Below are positions 1 through 7,190 of a DNA stretch of 64,000 nt, in pieces. Position 1 is the first letter of the stretch. Each line of letters begins with the position of its first letter. Under the pieces are notes generated by a model. It was not told the origin of the DNA, did no database searches, and saw only the letters and a list, made by a program, of their open reading frames with translations. This DNA comes from Crocinitomicaceae bacterium (GTDB taxonomy: Bacteria; Bacteroidota; Bacteroidia; Flavobacteriales_D; Crocinitomicaceae), in the NCBI GenBank assembly GCA_021325675.1, contig JAJTCM010000004.1, positions 128,794 through 192,793 on the forward strand, read 5' to 3'. Position numbers and translations under genes: made by a program.

Positions 1-660
1 TAATTGGGTTTTCTTCTTAAGAAGAATAGATGAAATTTTGATTTTATAATCAGGTGTGATTGTTAATAATCCATTTTCAAAAGCTTTATCATGCAATGCG
101 TTTATTGCAATTCCATTTTGAGGGTTTAATCTATTTTTTTCGTCAATGCTCCACGGTTTAATATGACCAGCAACTAACACTTCAGGTTGTTGAATTCCAG
201 TAATACAGCAAGTGTTATTGTATGAAGCTAAGATTGATTGTCTAAAGAACGCTTGATTAACTCGCACTTTAATCATTTGTTCTCGGGTTTTGCCTTCTTT
301 AAACAATTCCATTTCTGGAATATTATTTAATCTCTCTATTGTTACATTCTTTGTTTCTGCTAACAATTTTTCACTTTCAAAAGCTAAAATTTCTAGATTA
401 TTGTAAAACTCACTCCAAATAGATTTATCTAAATTACTAGCATTTGTAGCACCTTTTATTCCTCTGGCATGTAAACTGGGATCCATACTTGCAAAATTTA
501 CAAGTTTGAAAGCTACCGAACCTACAGTTCTATTAATCAAACTTGCGAGTTCAATTACTTCCGGGTTTCGCTGATGAAGTTTTCCAAAAGGAAGCTTCCA
601 GTATAAATTAATTACAAGAATTAATTCTTCTCGAGTCCACAATTTTTGACCTTCCTTCAT
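1..660 (-). CDS. HNH endonuclease, restriction-type (3' end beyond the window)
   Basis: An open frame reads leftward from an ATG at 660 and runs off the window edge after 220 codons, so the C-terminus is missing. Residues 151-200 hold an HNH nuclease core: a CCITG zinc-finger-like start (Cys151/152), the AGHIKPW segment with His166, then NRLNPQNG and NALHDKAF with His190. The first ~90 residues look like a helical DNA-binding region (a segment with RTVGSVAFKLVNFAS). Proteins of this design are usually annotated as putative restriction endonucleases; that role is inferred from the family. The start lies 5 bases after the stop of the zinc-ribbon gene at 666-824, so both are probably cotranscribed. 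Base composition is clearly AT-richer than the rest of the window, which suggests recent transfer. Confidence 0.8.
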   Translation of the reverse strand, partial: MKEGQKLWTREELILVINLYWKLPFGKLHQRNPEVIELASLINRTVGSVAFKLVNFASMDPSLHARGIKGATNASNLDKSIWSEFYNNLEILAFESEKLLAETKNVTIERLNNIPEMELFKEGKTREQMIKVRVNQAFFRQSILASYNNTCCITGIQQPEVLVAGHIKPWSIDEKNRLNPQNGIAINALHDKAFENGLLTITPDYKIKISSILLKKKTQL

Positions 661-665
661 AATCC

Positions 666-824
666 CTAAAATTCCTCAATGAAAAAACTAAAATCGCAAC
701 ATGGACATTCATGATATTGCTTATGTTTTTCATCCATGAACTCTTTAACGATTTCGGTTCTAGCGCTGCAGATTGGGCAAGTTGTTGGTTGATCAGTAAA
801 TGCGTATACAATTTCAGTTTCCAT
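666..824 (-). CDS. Small zinc-ribbon protein (52 aa)
   Basis: A 52-codon frame starts at the ATG at 824-822 and ends with TAG at 668-666. The protein has two cysteine pairs, CPIC (Cys16, Cys19) and CPCC (Cys40, Cys43), spaced as in a zinc ribbon, and a conserved-looking aromatic C-terminus ending FFIEEF. A different frame in the same stretch is open but has no such pattern and is a shadow. It sits directly upstream of the HNH endonuclease gene on the same strand and shares its AT-rich composition, so the two probably moved together. Function is unknown; a nucleic-acid-binding or regulatory accessory role is only an inference. Confidence 0.65.
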   Translation of the reverse strand: METEIVYAFTDQPTTCPICSARTEIVKEFMDEKHKQYHECPCCDFSFFIEEF

Positions 825-863
825 AAATTTCAATTTCTATTGTGAATAATGTGGTTTCTTAAT

Positions 864-1301
864 TCAATTATAAATCCTCAAGCCCGTCGCGCCGTCCCAC
901 CAGGTTTGATATTGGCGCAGGCCGAATTCGGAGCCGGACATCGGGCTGCCATCAAAGAGGGAGAATTTTGCGCCGGTGCAGGAATCGTTTAATTGCAGGA
1001 AATTGTCGGGATCAGTTACCAGCGGAAGGTTGCAGTTGCCGTCATCGGCGGGGGAGTGTCGGTCGAAGGCTACAAATTCGTCGTATGATTTGCGGTAAAC
1101 TACAATTCCTTTAGATCCGCCATTGACGTAAGCCCAGCCGCCGACAGCTTCAAGGCTTGAATAACTAGGCAGGTTGATATAAATCGTAATGTCAAAAGGG
1201 ATGCTTGGCACCGGGTGATTTTTGTTTTTTTTGCACGAAATCACAGCAATTGCCAAAAAAAAGAACAATATTTGCAAGGATAGCTTTCGGAAATTAAACA
1301 T
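864..1301 (-). CDS. Lipoprotein with a Rieske-like fold lacking cluster ligands
   Basis: The ATG at 1301 begins a lipoprotein signal peptide ending in the lipobox AVISC (Cys about residue 23), followed by a lysine-rich stretch. A TTG two codons earlier is possible but less likely. The mature part of about 120 residues has the outline of a Rieske domain (a segment FDRHSPADD, then SLFDGSPMSG and a final beta strand), but the normal pairs Cys-X-His and Cys-X2-His are not present, so an iron-sulfur cluster is unlikely. Lipoproteins of this kind are found in Bacteroidota; the function is unknown. A perfect TATCTTTG box lies 3 bases upstream of the ATG on the minus strand. Confidence 0.65.
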   Translation of the reverse strand: MFNFRKLSLQILFFFLAIAVISCKKNKNHPVPSIPFDITIYINLPSYSSLEAVGGWAYVNGGSKGIVVYRKSYDEFVAFDRHSPADDGNCNLPLVTDPDNFLQLNDSCTGAKFSLFDGSPMSGSEFGLRQYQTWWDGATGLRIYN

Positions 1302-1304
1302 ATA

Positions 1305-1336
1305 CAAAGATAATGAAAATCAGACTCATCCTCCAA
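1305..1336 (-). promoter_or_regulatory. Bacteroidota-type promoter, possibly leaderless
   Basis: On the minus strand TATCTTTG (1312-1305) matches TAnnTTTG exactly, with TTG at 1336-1334 and a 21-base spacer. The box ends 3 bases before the ATG of the Rieske-like lipoprotein gene and overlaps the region next to the ATG of the plus-strand gene at 1313. Confidence 0.5.
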
Positions 1337-1621
1337 CTAACGCTCGTATTGGGTTTTCTATTGTTTAGCCCGGCCGTTTTCGGGCAGAAAAACCCGACTT
1401 CCGTTGAAGAAGCAGAAAAAGCCATTGCCAAAAAACGCAAAAAAGAAGGGAAAGCTGCTGCCAAAGCCAAAAAAGCGGCTGAAAAAGAGCACTGGGCGCG
1501 CCAATCCCCTGAAGCCAGGAAAAGCATCAAGCGGAACAAAAAGAAGAACAAAAAAATTCAGCGCACAGTGAAGAAAAACCAGCGCAAGCAGAAGAATTAT
1601 ACGAAGCAGACTTTCGAATAA
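1313..1621 (+). CDS. Secreted lysine-rich small protein
   Basis: The 102-residue product begins with a clear signal peptide of about 24 residues ending at VFGQ. The mature part is extremely basic, with repeated KKRKKEGKAAAKAKKAAEK-like and KRNKKKNKKIQ segments and no cysteines. It is predicted to be exported and probably largely helical or disordered. The start codon is divergent from, and only 11 bases away from, the start of the lipoprotein gene at 1301. Its stop is followed without any gap by the GTG start of the DNA glycosylase gene, which suggests cotranslation. The family is not recognised; binding to nucleic acid or anionic polysaccharide is a guess from charge. Confidence 0.65.
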   Translation: MKIRLILQLTLVLGFLLFSPAVFGQKNPTSVEEAEKAIAKKRKKEGKAAAKAKKAAEKEHWARQSPEARKSIKRNKKKNKKIQRTVKKNQRKQKNYTKQTFE

Positions 1622-2506
1622 GTGAACCCTGTATTTCAAATCAAGCTTCCTGAGCTGTTCAGTTTCAGTCATTGTCTGTGGTATCTCGACAGGAACCTGG
1701 ACGATTGTACCCACGAAGTTTTGGATGGAAAAGTGCGCAAGCTGATCGGTTTAGATGGCTCGAAATTGCTGCTTGAGATAAGCGCTCCGGAAGATTTTTT
1801 GCTGGTAGAAGTGCTTTCAGGGAAAGTGGAGGATCCTGATAGCTTAGTCGCGTATGTTACGGATTGGTTTGACCTCGACCGGGATTTAAAGCCGTTTTAT
1901 AAATTGATCGCCGAAGATCCGGATTTACACCCGCTTTTGAAGCTGGAGGGATTACGCCTGATAGGAATTCCCGATTTTTTCGAAGCAATTTCCTGGGGGA
2001 TCATTGGTCAGCAGATCAATCTTTCCTTTGCATACAAGATGAAACGCCGCCTGACGGAACACTACGGGGAGAGCCTGGAATATGAAAACAAGCGCTATTT
2101 TATGTTTCCAGGTCCTGAAATCGTACAGCAAATTCCTGTTGAAGATTTGAAAGCCTTCCAGTTTTCGGGGCGAAAAGCCGAATACCTGATTGGAATTGCA
2201 GCGCTTTTGGCTTCAGGTGAGCTTTCGAAAGAGAAAATAAATGCATTGCAGTCCGAAGAGCTGATGCTCCAAAAATTAATTTCCATCCGCGGAGTTGGCG
2301 AGTGGACAGCAAATTATACCTTGTTAAAAGGCTTGAAAACACCCAACAACATTCCTTACGGAGACACAGGTTTGGACACGGCGCTCCTCAAATTGAAAGG
2401 AATCGAAAGAAAACAGAACAGGAAAGCGGTCGATGCTTTTTTTGAACGCTTTGCGGGATGGAAGTCCTACCTTGTGTTTTATCTCTGGCAAAGCCTGCGC
2501 AGCTAA
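1622..2506 (+). CDS. DNA-3-methyladenine glycosylase II (AlkA-like)
   Basis: This 294-residue protein is a HhH-GPD superfamily base-excision glycosylase of the AlkA type, which removes alkylated purines from DNA. The helix-hairpin-helix is at about 221-235 (SIRGVGEWTANY) and the catalytic aspartate is Asp248 in the GDTGL segment. The segment ISWGIIGQQINL (about 123-134) is the usual start of the glycosylase fold. The N-terminal ~100 residues match the AlkA-type beta domain in size. The start is GTG, directly abutting the stop of the lysine-rich gene. The 3' end overlaps the convergent heme A synthase gene by 4 bases. Confidence 0.88.
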   Translation: MNPVFQIKLPELFSFSHCLWYLDRNLDDCTHEVLDGKVRKLIGLDGSKLLLEISAPEDFLLVEVLSGKVEDPDSLVAYVTDWFDLDRDLKPFYKLIAEDPDLHPLLKLEGLRLIGIPDFFEAISWGIIGQQINLSFAYKMKRRLTEHYGESLEYENKRYFMFPGPEIVQQIPVEDLKAFQFSGRKAEYLIGIAALLASGELSKEKINALQSEELMLQKLISIRGVGEWTANYTLLKGLKTPNNIPYGDTGLDTALLKLKGIERKQNRKAVDAFFERFAGWKSYLVFYLWQSLRS

Positions 2507-3525
2507 GCTTTTCTCATTCTTAAAATCGTATAATACAGCACGCCTAAAATTACGCAGGCGAAGAGCAAATGCGCTGTCTGGACCAGTCCCGGCATGTCGG
2601 CGTAAGCTAACAGAACACCTGAAACCAGCTCGATGGCCAGCAATACAAACGAAGCGTAAACGAGCCTGTATTGTTTGTCTTTGTAATTCATCCAGGCGAG
2701 GATCACCAGGAAACCGAGTACCAGCCATGAAAAGCTGCGGTGAATGAAATAAGGAATTCCAAGCTTATCCGTCCAGCTTTCACGGCCAAAACCTTGTATT
2801 GTCAGCTCGTCAATTGCTTCCCGGACCTGCGTTCCCAAAAACATCTGTACGAATGTAATCAGGAAGCTGAGCCAGATAATCCATTTCATGGCCGGCTTGA
2901 TTTCCAGGGAAGAGTTTTCACGGATTGCCGGCTCGCCAAAACGGTATTTAACGTCATAAATCAGCTGGATCTGGATCAGGATGATAAGCAGCGCCAGGAG
3001 CATGTGGACTGTAATCGTCCACGGAACAAGGTTGGTTGCCACTACAATGGAGCCAAACCAGCCCTGGATAATAATGATGATGAGGTTGGCTGTGCTTAAC
3101 ACGAGTAAACGGCGTTTGCGGTATTTAAACCATGAAATGAAAAAGATGAACATGACGCCAAAGCCAGCCAGGACACCGAAAACACGGTTCATATATTCCG
3201 TCCAGGTTTTGCGTGCGTTGAAATCCTGTTCGATCAGCAAAGATTTATCTTCCCGCAGTTGTTTCGCTTCTTCTGCAAAGCCTATTTTTTCAAGAAATCC
3301 GGCAAAGCGCACGATTTTTTTGGCGCGTTTCTCCGAATAAATATCCTTGTAATTCTCCGGCAGGTAAGCGTCTGTCGTTGGCGGCACCCATTGCCCGAAG
3401 CAGCGCGGCCAGTCCGGACAGCCCATTCCGCTCCCGGTGATGCGCACAAAGCTCCCGGCAATCACGACGAGGTAAATAAAAACTAGGGTTATCCAATTGA
3501 GACGGAGAAAGCGTTTACCGGGCAT
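2503..3525 (-). CDS. ctaA: Heme A synthase (COX15/CtaA family)
   Basis: The 340-residue integral membrane protein converts heme O to heme A for cytochrome oxidase. Family features seen: an N-terminal transmembrane helix followed by RITGSGMGCPDWPRCFG, with the conserved cysteine pair, and heme-ligand histidines in helices at about 174 (ITVHMLLALL), 262 (IPYFIHRSFSW) and 319 (VQTAHLLFAC). About eight transmembrane helices are visible. The gene stands alone, convergent with the glycosylase gene and downstream of the inverted-repeat element at 3552-3680. Confidence 0.9.
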   Translation of the reverse strand: MPGKRFLRLNWITLVFIYLVVIAGSFVRITGSGMGCPDWPRCFGQWVPPTTDAYLPENYKDIYSEKRAKKIVRFAGFLEKIGFAEEAKQLREDKSLLIEQDFNARKTWTEYMNRVFGVLAGFGVMFIFFISWFKYRKRRLLVLSTANLIIIIIQGWFGSIVVATNLVPWTITVHMLLALLIILIQIQLIYDVKYRFGEPAIRENSSLEIKPAMKWIIWLSFLITFVQMFLGTQVREAIDELTIQGFGRESWTDKLGIPYFIHRSFSWLVLGFLVILAWMNYKDKQYRLVYASFVLLAIELVSGVLLAYADMPGLVQTAHLLFACVILGVLYYTILRMRKA

Positions 3526-3551
3526 AATTTTCGTTTTTGCAAAAGTAATTA

Positions 3552-3680
3552 TTTGGATCGCAAAGTTTACAAAGGATACGCTGAGACTGCAAAGAAAAAT
3601 TAAGAATTACCTTTGCCTCCTTAGCACAACTTCACCCTTTGCGTCTTCTGCGTTAACTTAGCGTGCCTTTGCGATCCAAA
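3552..3680. repeat. Dispersed inverted-repeat element, GATCGCAAAG family, copy A
   Basis: TTTGGATCGCAAAG (3552-3565) is a perfect inverted copy of CTTTGCGATCCAAA (3667-3680), enclosing about 100 bases with further CTTTGCG/CGCAAAG-like pieces. It fills the gap between two minus-strand genes and ends one base from the TAG stop of the lipoprotein gene at 3682. Related copies lie at 20054, 24922 and 33948. Confidence 0.75.
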
Positions 3681-3681
3681 A

Positions 3682-4332
3682 CTAAAGCGCTATCGGCACA
3701 AGCTCGCCTTTGTCGTTGCGTGCAAACCACTCCGCTTTTTTGCGGGGCTGCTGGATCACGACGTATTTCCATTTTTTAAGCTTTTTAAGTTTCCCCTGCG
3801 GTCCGTCGAAATAGCTGAGGTAGTTTTCCGGGGTGATTTTCAGATCGGATTCCACAAAATATAAATGCTTGTCCTCCACGAGGAAAAGCGTCGCGCGTTT
3901 TGAAAAAGCAGCCGGCATTCCGACCTGTACCGATTTGCATTTCGGGCCGTAGCAATCAATCCAGTTGTAGAACGTGTTAAACGTTTTTAATGAGTCCTTA
4001 AATTCCCAATGGAAAAATACAAGTGAATCTTTATCTGTCCGGTAATACCATTTTTCGGTATTCTTCGCACCAAAGCGGTCTGAAAACAAAACGCTGTCAA
4101 GGGGAAAAATCAATTTCCTGTCAAATCCGACGGAATCAATTAAATTTTGCGATAATGGACTAATTGAATCGAAATAGAATACTTCTTTTTCAACTGTTCC
4201 CGGAAGACTGTCGTTGTTGCCGTATTTCTCCGAATCGGAAGTCAGGTCATCAAAAGAAACGGTTTCCTCCGGTTTCGGATTGCAGGCAGAGAGCAGGATC
4301 AACCCCAGGAAAAAGAAAGCCGTTTTTTTCAT
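3682..4332 (-). CDS. Lipoprotein of unknown function
   Basis: The 216-residue product begins with a lipoprotein signal, MKKTAFFFLGLILLSAC, with the lipobox cysteine at 17. The mature protein is acidic at first (a run with DDLTSDSEKYGNND) and then mixed, with an isolated cysteine pair at DCYGPKC. No known domain is recognised. Its ATG overlaps the TGA stop of the threonine aldolase gene (4 bases), so translation is probably coupled. It would be anchored in the outer or inner membrane facing the periplasm. Confidence 0.7.
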   Translation of the reverse strand: MKKTAFFFLGLILLSACNPKPEETVSFDDLTSDSEKYGNNDSLPGTVEKEVFYFDSISPLSQNLIDSVGFDRKLIFPLDSVLFSDRFGAKNTEKWYYRTDKDSLVFFHWEFKDSLKTFNTFYNWIDCYGPKCKSVQVGMPAAFSKRATLFLVEDKHLYFVESDLKITPENYLSYFDGPQGKLKKLKKWKYVVIQQPRKKAEWFARNDKGELVPIAL

Positions 4333-5354
4333 GCGATGCTTTTCAGAATATCAATTCCCTGTTCAATGTCCGATGCAGTCAAATCGAGATGGGTCACAAA
4401 ACGGATCATCCCAGGCCCGAAGGCAACGCATTTTAAGCCTTTTTCGCCGAGCTTCTGAATAATCGGATCTCTTTGCGAAGCGTCGTTCAGGATCGCAACA
4501 ACAATATTCGTTTGCACCGGGATCACTTCCCTGACCCAGGCCAGTTCGGTTAAGGTGTTTTCGATCATTTTGGCGTGGCGGTGATCGTCCTTCAGGCGTT
4601 CCACGTTATTCTCCAAAGCATAAATCCCGGCAGCTGCCAAAAATCCCGCCTGGCGCATTCCTCCGCCCATGACTTTGCGCACGCGCCTTGCCCGCCTGAT
4701 GAAATCGTTTGTACCAAGGAGCAGCGATCCAACCGGGGCGCCTAATCCTTTTGACAGGCAAATTGAAATCGAATCGAATTGTTCAGCATACGTTTTATAA
4801 TCAATGCCGTTTGTCATGAGTGCATTAAAAACCCGGGCGCCGTCAAGATGAAGCGGAAGCTTATGTTGGGTACAGATAGCTTTGATCCGCCTGATTTCCT
4901 CAAACTCATACACTGAGCCACCGCCGCGGTTGAAAGTATCTTCCAGGCTCACGAGCTGTGTTTCCGGGAAATGTACATCTTCCGGGTTGTTGATCCATTC
5001 GCTGACAGTTTCTGCGGTAATTCTTCCGCGGTCGCCGTTCACCAGCCGTACCGATGCACCGGAGTTTTTAGCGATCCCGCCGCCTTCGTATTTATAAATG
5101 TGGCTGTCTTCATGGCAAATCACTTCGCCGCCGGGCTTCACATGTACGTTGATCGCGATCTGGTTGGTTTGCGTTCCGGAGGAGCAAAACAGGGCGGCTT
5201 CCTTTCCGAAAAGTCCGGCTGCCATCACCTGCAAACGGTTAACAGTGGGGTCTTCCTGGAAAACATCGTCCCCAACCGGCGCTGAAAACATAGCTTCCAG
5301 CATGGCAGGTGTTGGTTTAGTTACCGTATCGCTTCGGAAATCAATTGACATCAT
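4329..5354 (-). CDS. ltaE: Low-specificity L-threonine aldolase
   Basis: A PLP enzyme of fold type I that splits L-threonine or L-allo-threonine to glycine and acetaldehyde. The start is the ATG at 5354 (or the adjacent ATG at 5351): from there the protein begins with the family sequence IDFRSDTVTKPTPAM, whereas the longer open frame adds unrelated residues. The PLP lysine is in SICLSKGLGAPVG, and HLDGARVFNA supplies the aspartate that contacts the pyridine nitrogen. Length (about 341 aa) is normal. It overlaps the downstream lipoprotein gene by 4 bases. A TAnnTTTG box lies at 5380-5373. Confidence 0.9.
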   Translation of the reverse strand: MMSIDFRSDTVTKPTPAMLEAMFSAPVGDDVFQEDPTVNRLQVMAAGLFGKEAALFCSSGTQTNQIAINVHVKPGGEVICHEDSHIYKYEGGGIAKNSGASVRLVNGDRGRITAETVSEWINNPEDVHFPETQLVSLEDTFNRGGGSVYEFEEIRRIKAICTQHKLPLHLDGARVFNALMTNGIDYKTYAEQFDSISICLSKGLGAPVGSLLLGTNDFIRRARRVRKVMGGGMRQAGFLAAAGIYALENNVERLKDDHRHAKMIENTLTELAWVREVIPVQTNIVVAILNDASQRDPIIQKLGEKGLKCVAFGPGMIRFVTHLDLTASDIEQGIDILKSIA

Positions 5355-5372
5355 TTTGCAAAAATTGTGTAA

Positions 5373-5380
5373 CAAAAATA
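5373..5380 (-). promoter_or_regulatory. -7 box of the ltaE promoter
   Basis: TATTTTTG on the minus strand matches TAnnTTTG exactly, about 19 bases upstream of the ltaE ATG. No well-spaced TTG box was found. Confidence 0.4.
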
Positions 5381-5420
5381 ACGAGAATTTTTCTGTAATT
5401 TGAGTCAAAATAGGAATCAA

Positions 5421-5684
5421 ATGAAAAATCCTGCTTTACTACTACTGACCGGGATCCTGGCCTTAATCTTTATTTCCTCCTGCATTATAGAAAAACGCAG
5501 GGTAAACAAGGGTTACTTTGTGCAATGGAGCTGGGGCAAAAAAAACAGTTCGTTTCCTGCCCCAAGCGAAAAAAGTCATCATTTAACGGATGAAGCGACC
5601 TTAGAAATCTATGAATCACTGGTTTCCATTCAACAGGAAGGCGCTGATGCCGAAGCTCAAACTTTTCCGATGGAAATCAATTGA
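5421..5684 (+). CDS. Small lipoprotein with KRxVNKGYFVQW motif
   Basis: From the ATG at 5421 the 87-residue product has a lipoprotein signal peptide (lipobox ISSC) followed at once by IIEKRRVNKGYFVQWSW. The same segment follows the lipobox of the next gene (CTIQKRTVNKGYFVQWHW), so the two are tandem paralogues. The rest is a short acidic tail without domain similarity. An upstream in-frame start at 5400 is less likely because it would put charged residues before the signal peptide. The function is unknown. Confidence 0.65.
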   Translation: MKNPALLLLTGILALIFISSCIIEKRRVNKGYFVQWSWGKKNSSFPAPSEKSHHLTDEATLEIYESLVSIQQEGADAEAQTFPMEIN

Positions 5685-5752
5685 AATCATATTCAAAATC
5701 TTTTAACAAAAAGAGCCGGAATTTTATTAATTTCGGCTAAAATATGTACCGT

Positions 5753-6325
5753 ATGAAAAAAGCCAGCTTACTACTTATGGGCATTCTTGCCTTTCTGTTT
5801 ATTTCTTCCTGCACCATTCAAAAACGTACGGTCAACAAAGGCTATTTTGTGCAATGGCATTGGAATAACAAAATTAAATCAACGCCCGTGGAAGAGGATC
5901 GCGTCGTCTCTCCTGAACCCGGAATAGAAGAAACAGCGGAAATTCAGGAAACACCGATATTTTTGGAAGCAGAAAATGTAGAAAGCCCGGGGGAAGAAAT
6001 CCTGGATGCAGTTGCCGTTACGGAAGAAAAAACAGAAGCCGTAACTAATTTTTCCCATAAAATGGCGGACTTTAACGAGGATTTTAAGCTTCAGCGCATG
6101 GTTGTTGGAAAAAAATTGCATGAAATGAAACAGTCCCCGCCACCCATGGATGTGGAGCTGGCAGTCAACATCGGGTTGCTGGTGCTTTTCCTGGCTTTAG
6201 CGATCCTCTTTACCATCTTTGCGCTGAACGCCGCGGCAGGAACCATGCTTTTTGTCTGGTGGGCGCTCGCCGGTCTTTGCTTCATCATTTTCGTGACGCA
6301 GGTCATTGACGTGATTTTGTGGTAA
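5753..6325 (+). CDS. Lipoprotein with KRxVNKGYFVQW motif and C-terminal membrane helices
   Basis: The ATG at 5753 (three codons after another at 5744) opens a lipoprotein signal with lipobox ISSC, then TIQKRTVNKGYFVQWHW, almost identical to the neighbouring paralogue. A variable acidic middle (about 45-130) leads to two hydrophobic helices near the C-terminus (about 138-160 and 165-190), so the protein would be held in a membrane at both ends. Function is unknown. A small hairpin (5713-5738, stem AGCCG/CGGCT) lies just upstream. Confidence 0.65.
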   Translation: MKKASLLLMGILAFLFISSCTIQKRTVNKGYFVQWHWNNKIKSTPVEEDRVVSPEPGIEETAEIQETPIFLEAENVESPGEEILDAVAVTEEKTEAVTNFSHKMADFNEDFKLQRMVVGKKLHEMKQSPPPMDVELAVNIGLLVLFLALAILFTIFALNAAAGTMLFVWWALAGLCFIIFVTQVIDVILW

Positions 6326-6356
6326 TATTTGATAATTCGAAGATTAGGGAATAACT

Positions 6357-6495
6357 GCCACGAATTCACGAATTAATAATTCATTGTCAATATTACAGGT
6401 TTAAACATTTCACAAATCTAAAAATTCACAAAATGAATTTGATTCGGCTAATTATTCTTTTCAACCCAGTCAAATAAAATTCGTGAATTCGTGGC
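6357..6495. repeat. Inverted-repeat element, GCCACGAATTCACGAATT ends
   Basis: GCCACGAATTCACGAATT (6357-6374) and its exact reverse complement (6478-6495) flank a 103-base AT-rich core. The element fills the gap between the lipoprotein gene and mtnD. The right end is partly inside an upstream extension of the mtnD frame, which argues against that longer start. Confidence 0.75.
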
Positions 6496-6556
6496 TGAAA
6501 TATATCCAGTCGGTCCCTATTTTTTTAAAACATTACCTGTTTTTAAGTACAAAAAT

Positions 6557-6587
6557 TTGCCCGACGGCCGATATATGCGTAATTTTG
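6557..6587 (+). promoter_or_regulatory. mtnD-mtnC promoter
   Basis: TTG at 6557-6559, a 20-base spacer, and TAATTTTG at 6580-6587 match the Bacteroidota housekeeping promoter. Transcription would begin near 6593, about 13 bases before the mtnD ATG. Confidence 0.65.
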
Positions 6588-6605
6588 CAGCCTAAAGCGT
6601 TTAAC

Positions 6606-7139
6606 ATGGCAATTTTATCCATTCCGGACGAAGGTGCTCGTATCAGCGAGCCTAAACAGATCAGGGAATTCCTCAATGCGAGGGGCATTTTCTTTGATCA
6701 GTGGCACTGTGACGTTGTATTTGACGACACTGCCACGCAGGAAGAAATTATCGAGGCTTACCGGAAAGATTTACAGCCTTTCATGGAAAAGGGCGGTTAC
6801 CTGACGGCAGATGTCATCTCGATCAATAAGCTGACGGAGAACTACGATGCTATCCGGGCAAAATTTCTCGCAGAGCATACGCATTCGGAAGATGAGATTC
6901 GTTTTTTCGTGGACGGTAAAGGCTTGTTCTGGTTTCACCTGGAAGGCCAGCCGGTATTCAACCTCCTGTGTGAGCAGGGCGATTTGATTTCCGTTCCCGA
7001 AGGCACGAAACACTGGTTTGATGCCGGTGAAAAGGATCCTTTTGTGAAAGCTATCCGCATTTTCATTGATATGAGCGGCTGGGTTCCACATTATACTGGC
7101 ACGGAAATTGAAAAACGCTATTCAGATTTTGAAATTTGA
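6606..7139 (+). CDS. mtnD: Acireductone dioxygenase (methionine salvage)
   Basis: A 177-residue cupin enzyme that oxidises acireductone to the 2-oxo acid precursor of methionine (or to a CO-releasing shunt product, depending on the metal). The metal ligands are visible: His91, His93 and Glu97 in EHTHSEDEIRFF and His136 in EGTKHWFD. The start at 6606 is chosen because it begins the family-like MAILSIPDEG, has a good promoter just upstream, and the longer frame would translate the repeat element. The mtnC gene follows after 51 bases. Confidence 0.92.
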   Translation: MAILSIPDEGARISEPKQIREFLNARGIFFDQWHCDVVFDDTATQEEIIEAYRKDLQPFMEKGGYLTADVISINKLTENYDAIRAKFLAEHTHSEDEIRFFVDGKGLFWFHLEGQPVFNLLCEQGDLISVPEGTKHWFDAGEKDPFVKAIRIFIDMSGWVPHYTGTEIEKRYSDFEI

Positions 7140-7190
7140 ATTTAGAACGTGAAATTTCAGGAGCGCTTAAACGTTTATTAAAAAAATAGA

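Noticed and set aside
608-811. Minus-strand open frame of 67 residues at the left end
   Set aside because: It overlaps the CxxC/CxxC mini-gene and the HNH start in another frame and has no domain or signal; it is a shadow.
6483-6605. Longer N-terminus for acireductone dioxygenase
   Set aside because: The extra codons lie in the repeat element and in front of and across the promoter; the 177-residue form has normal family length.
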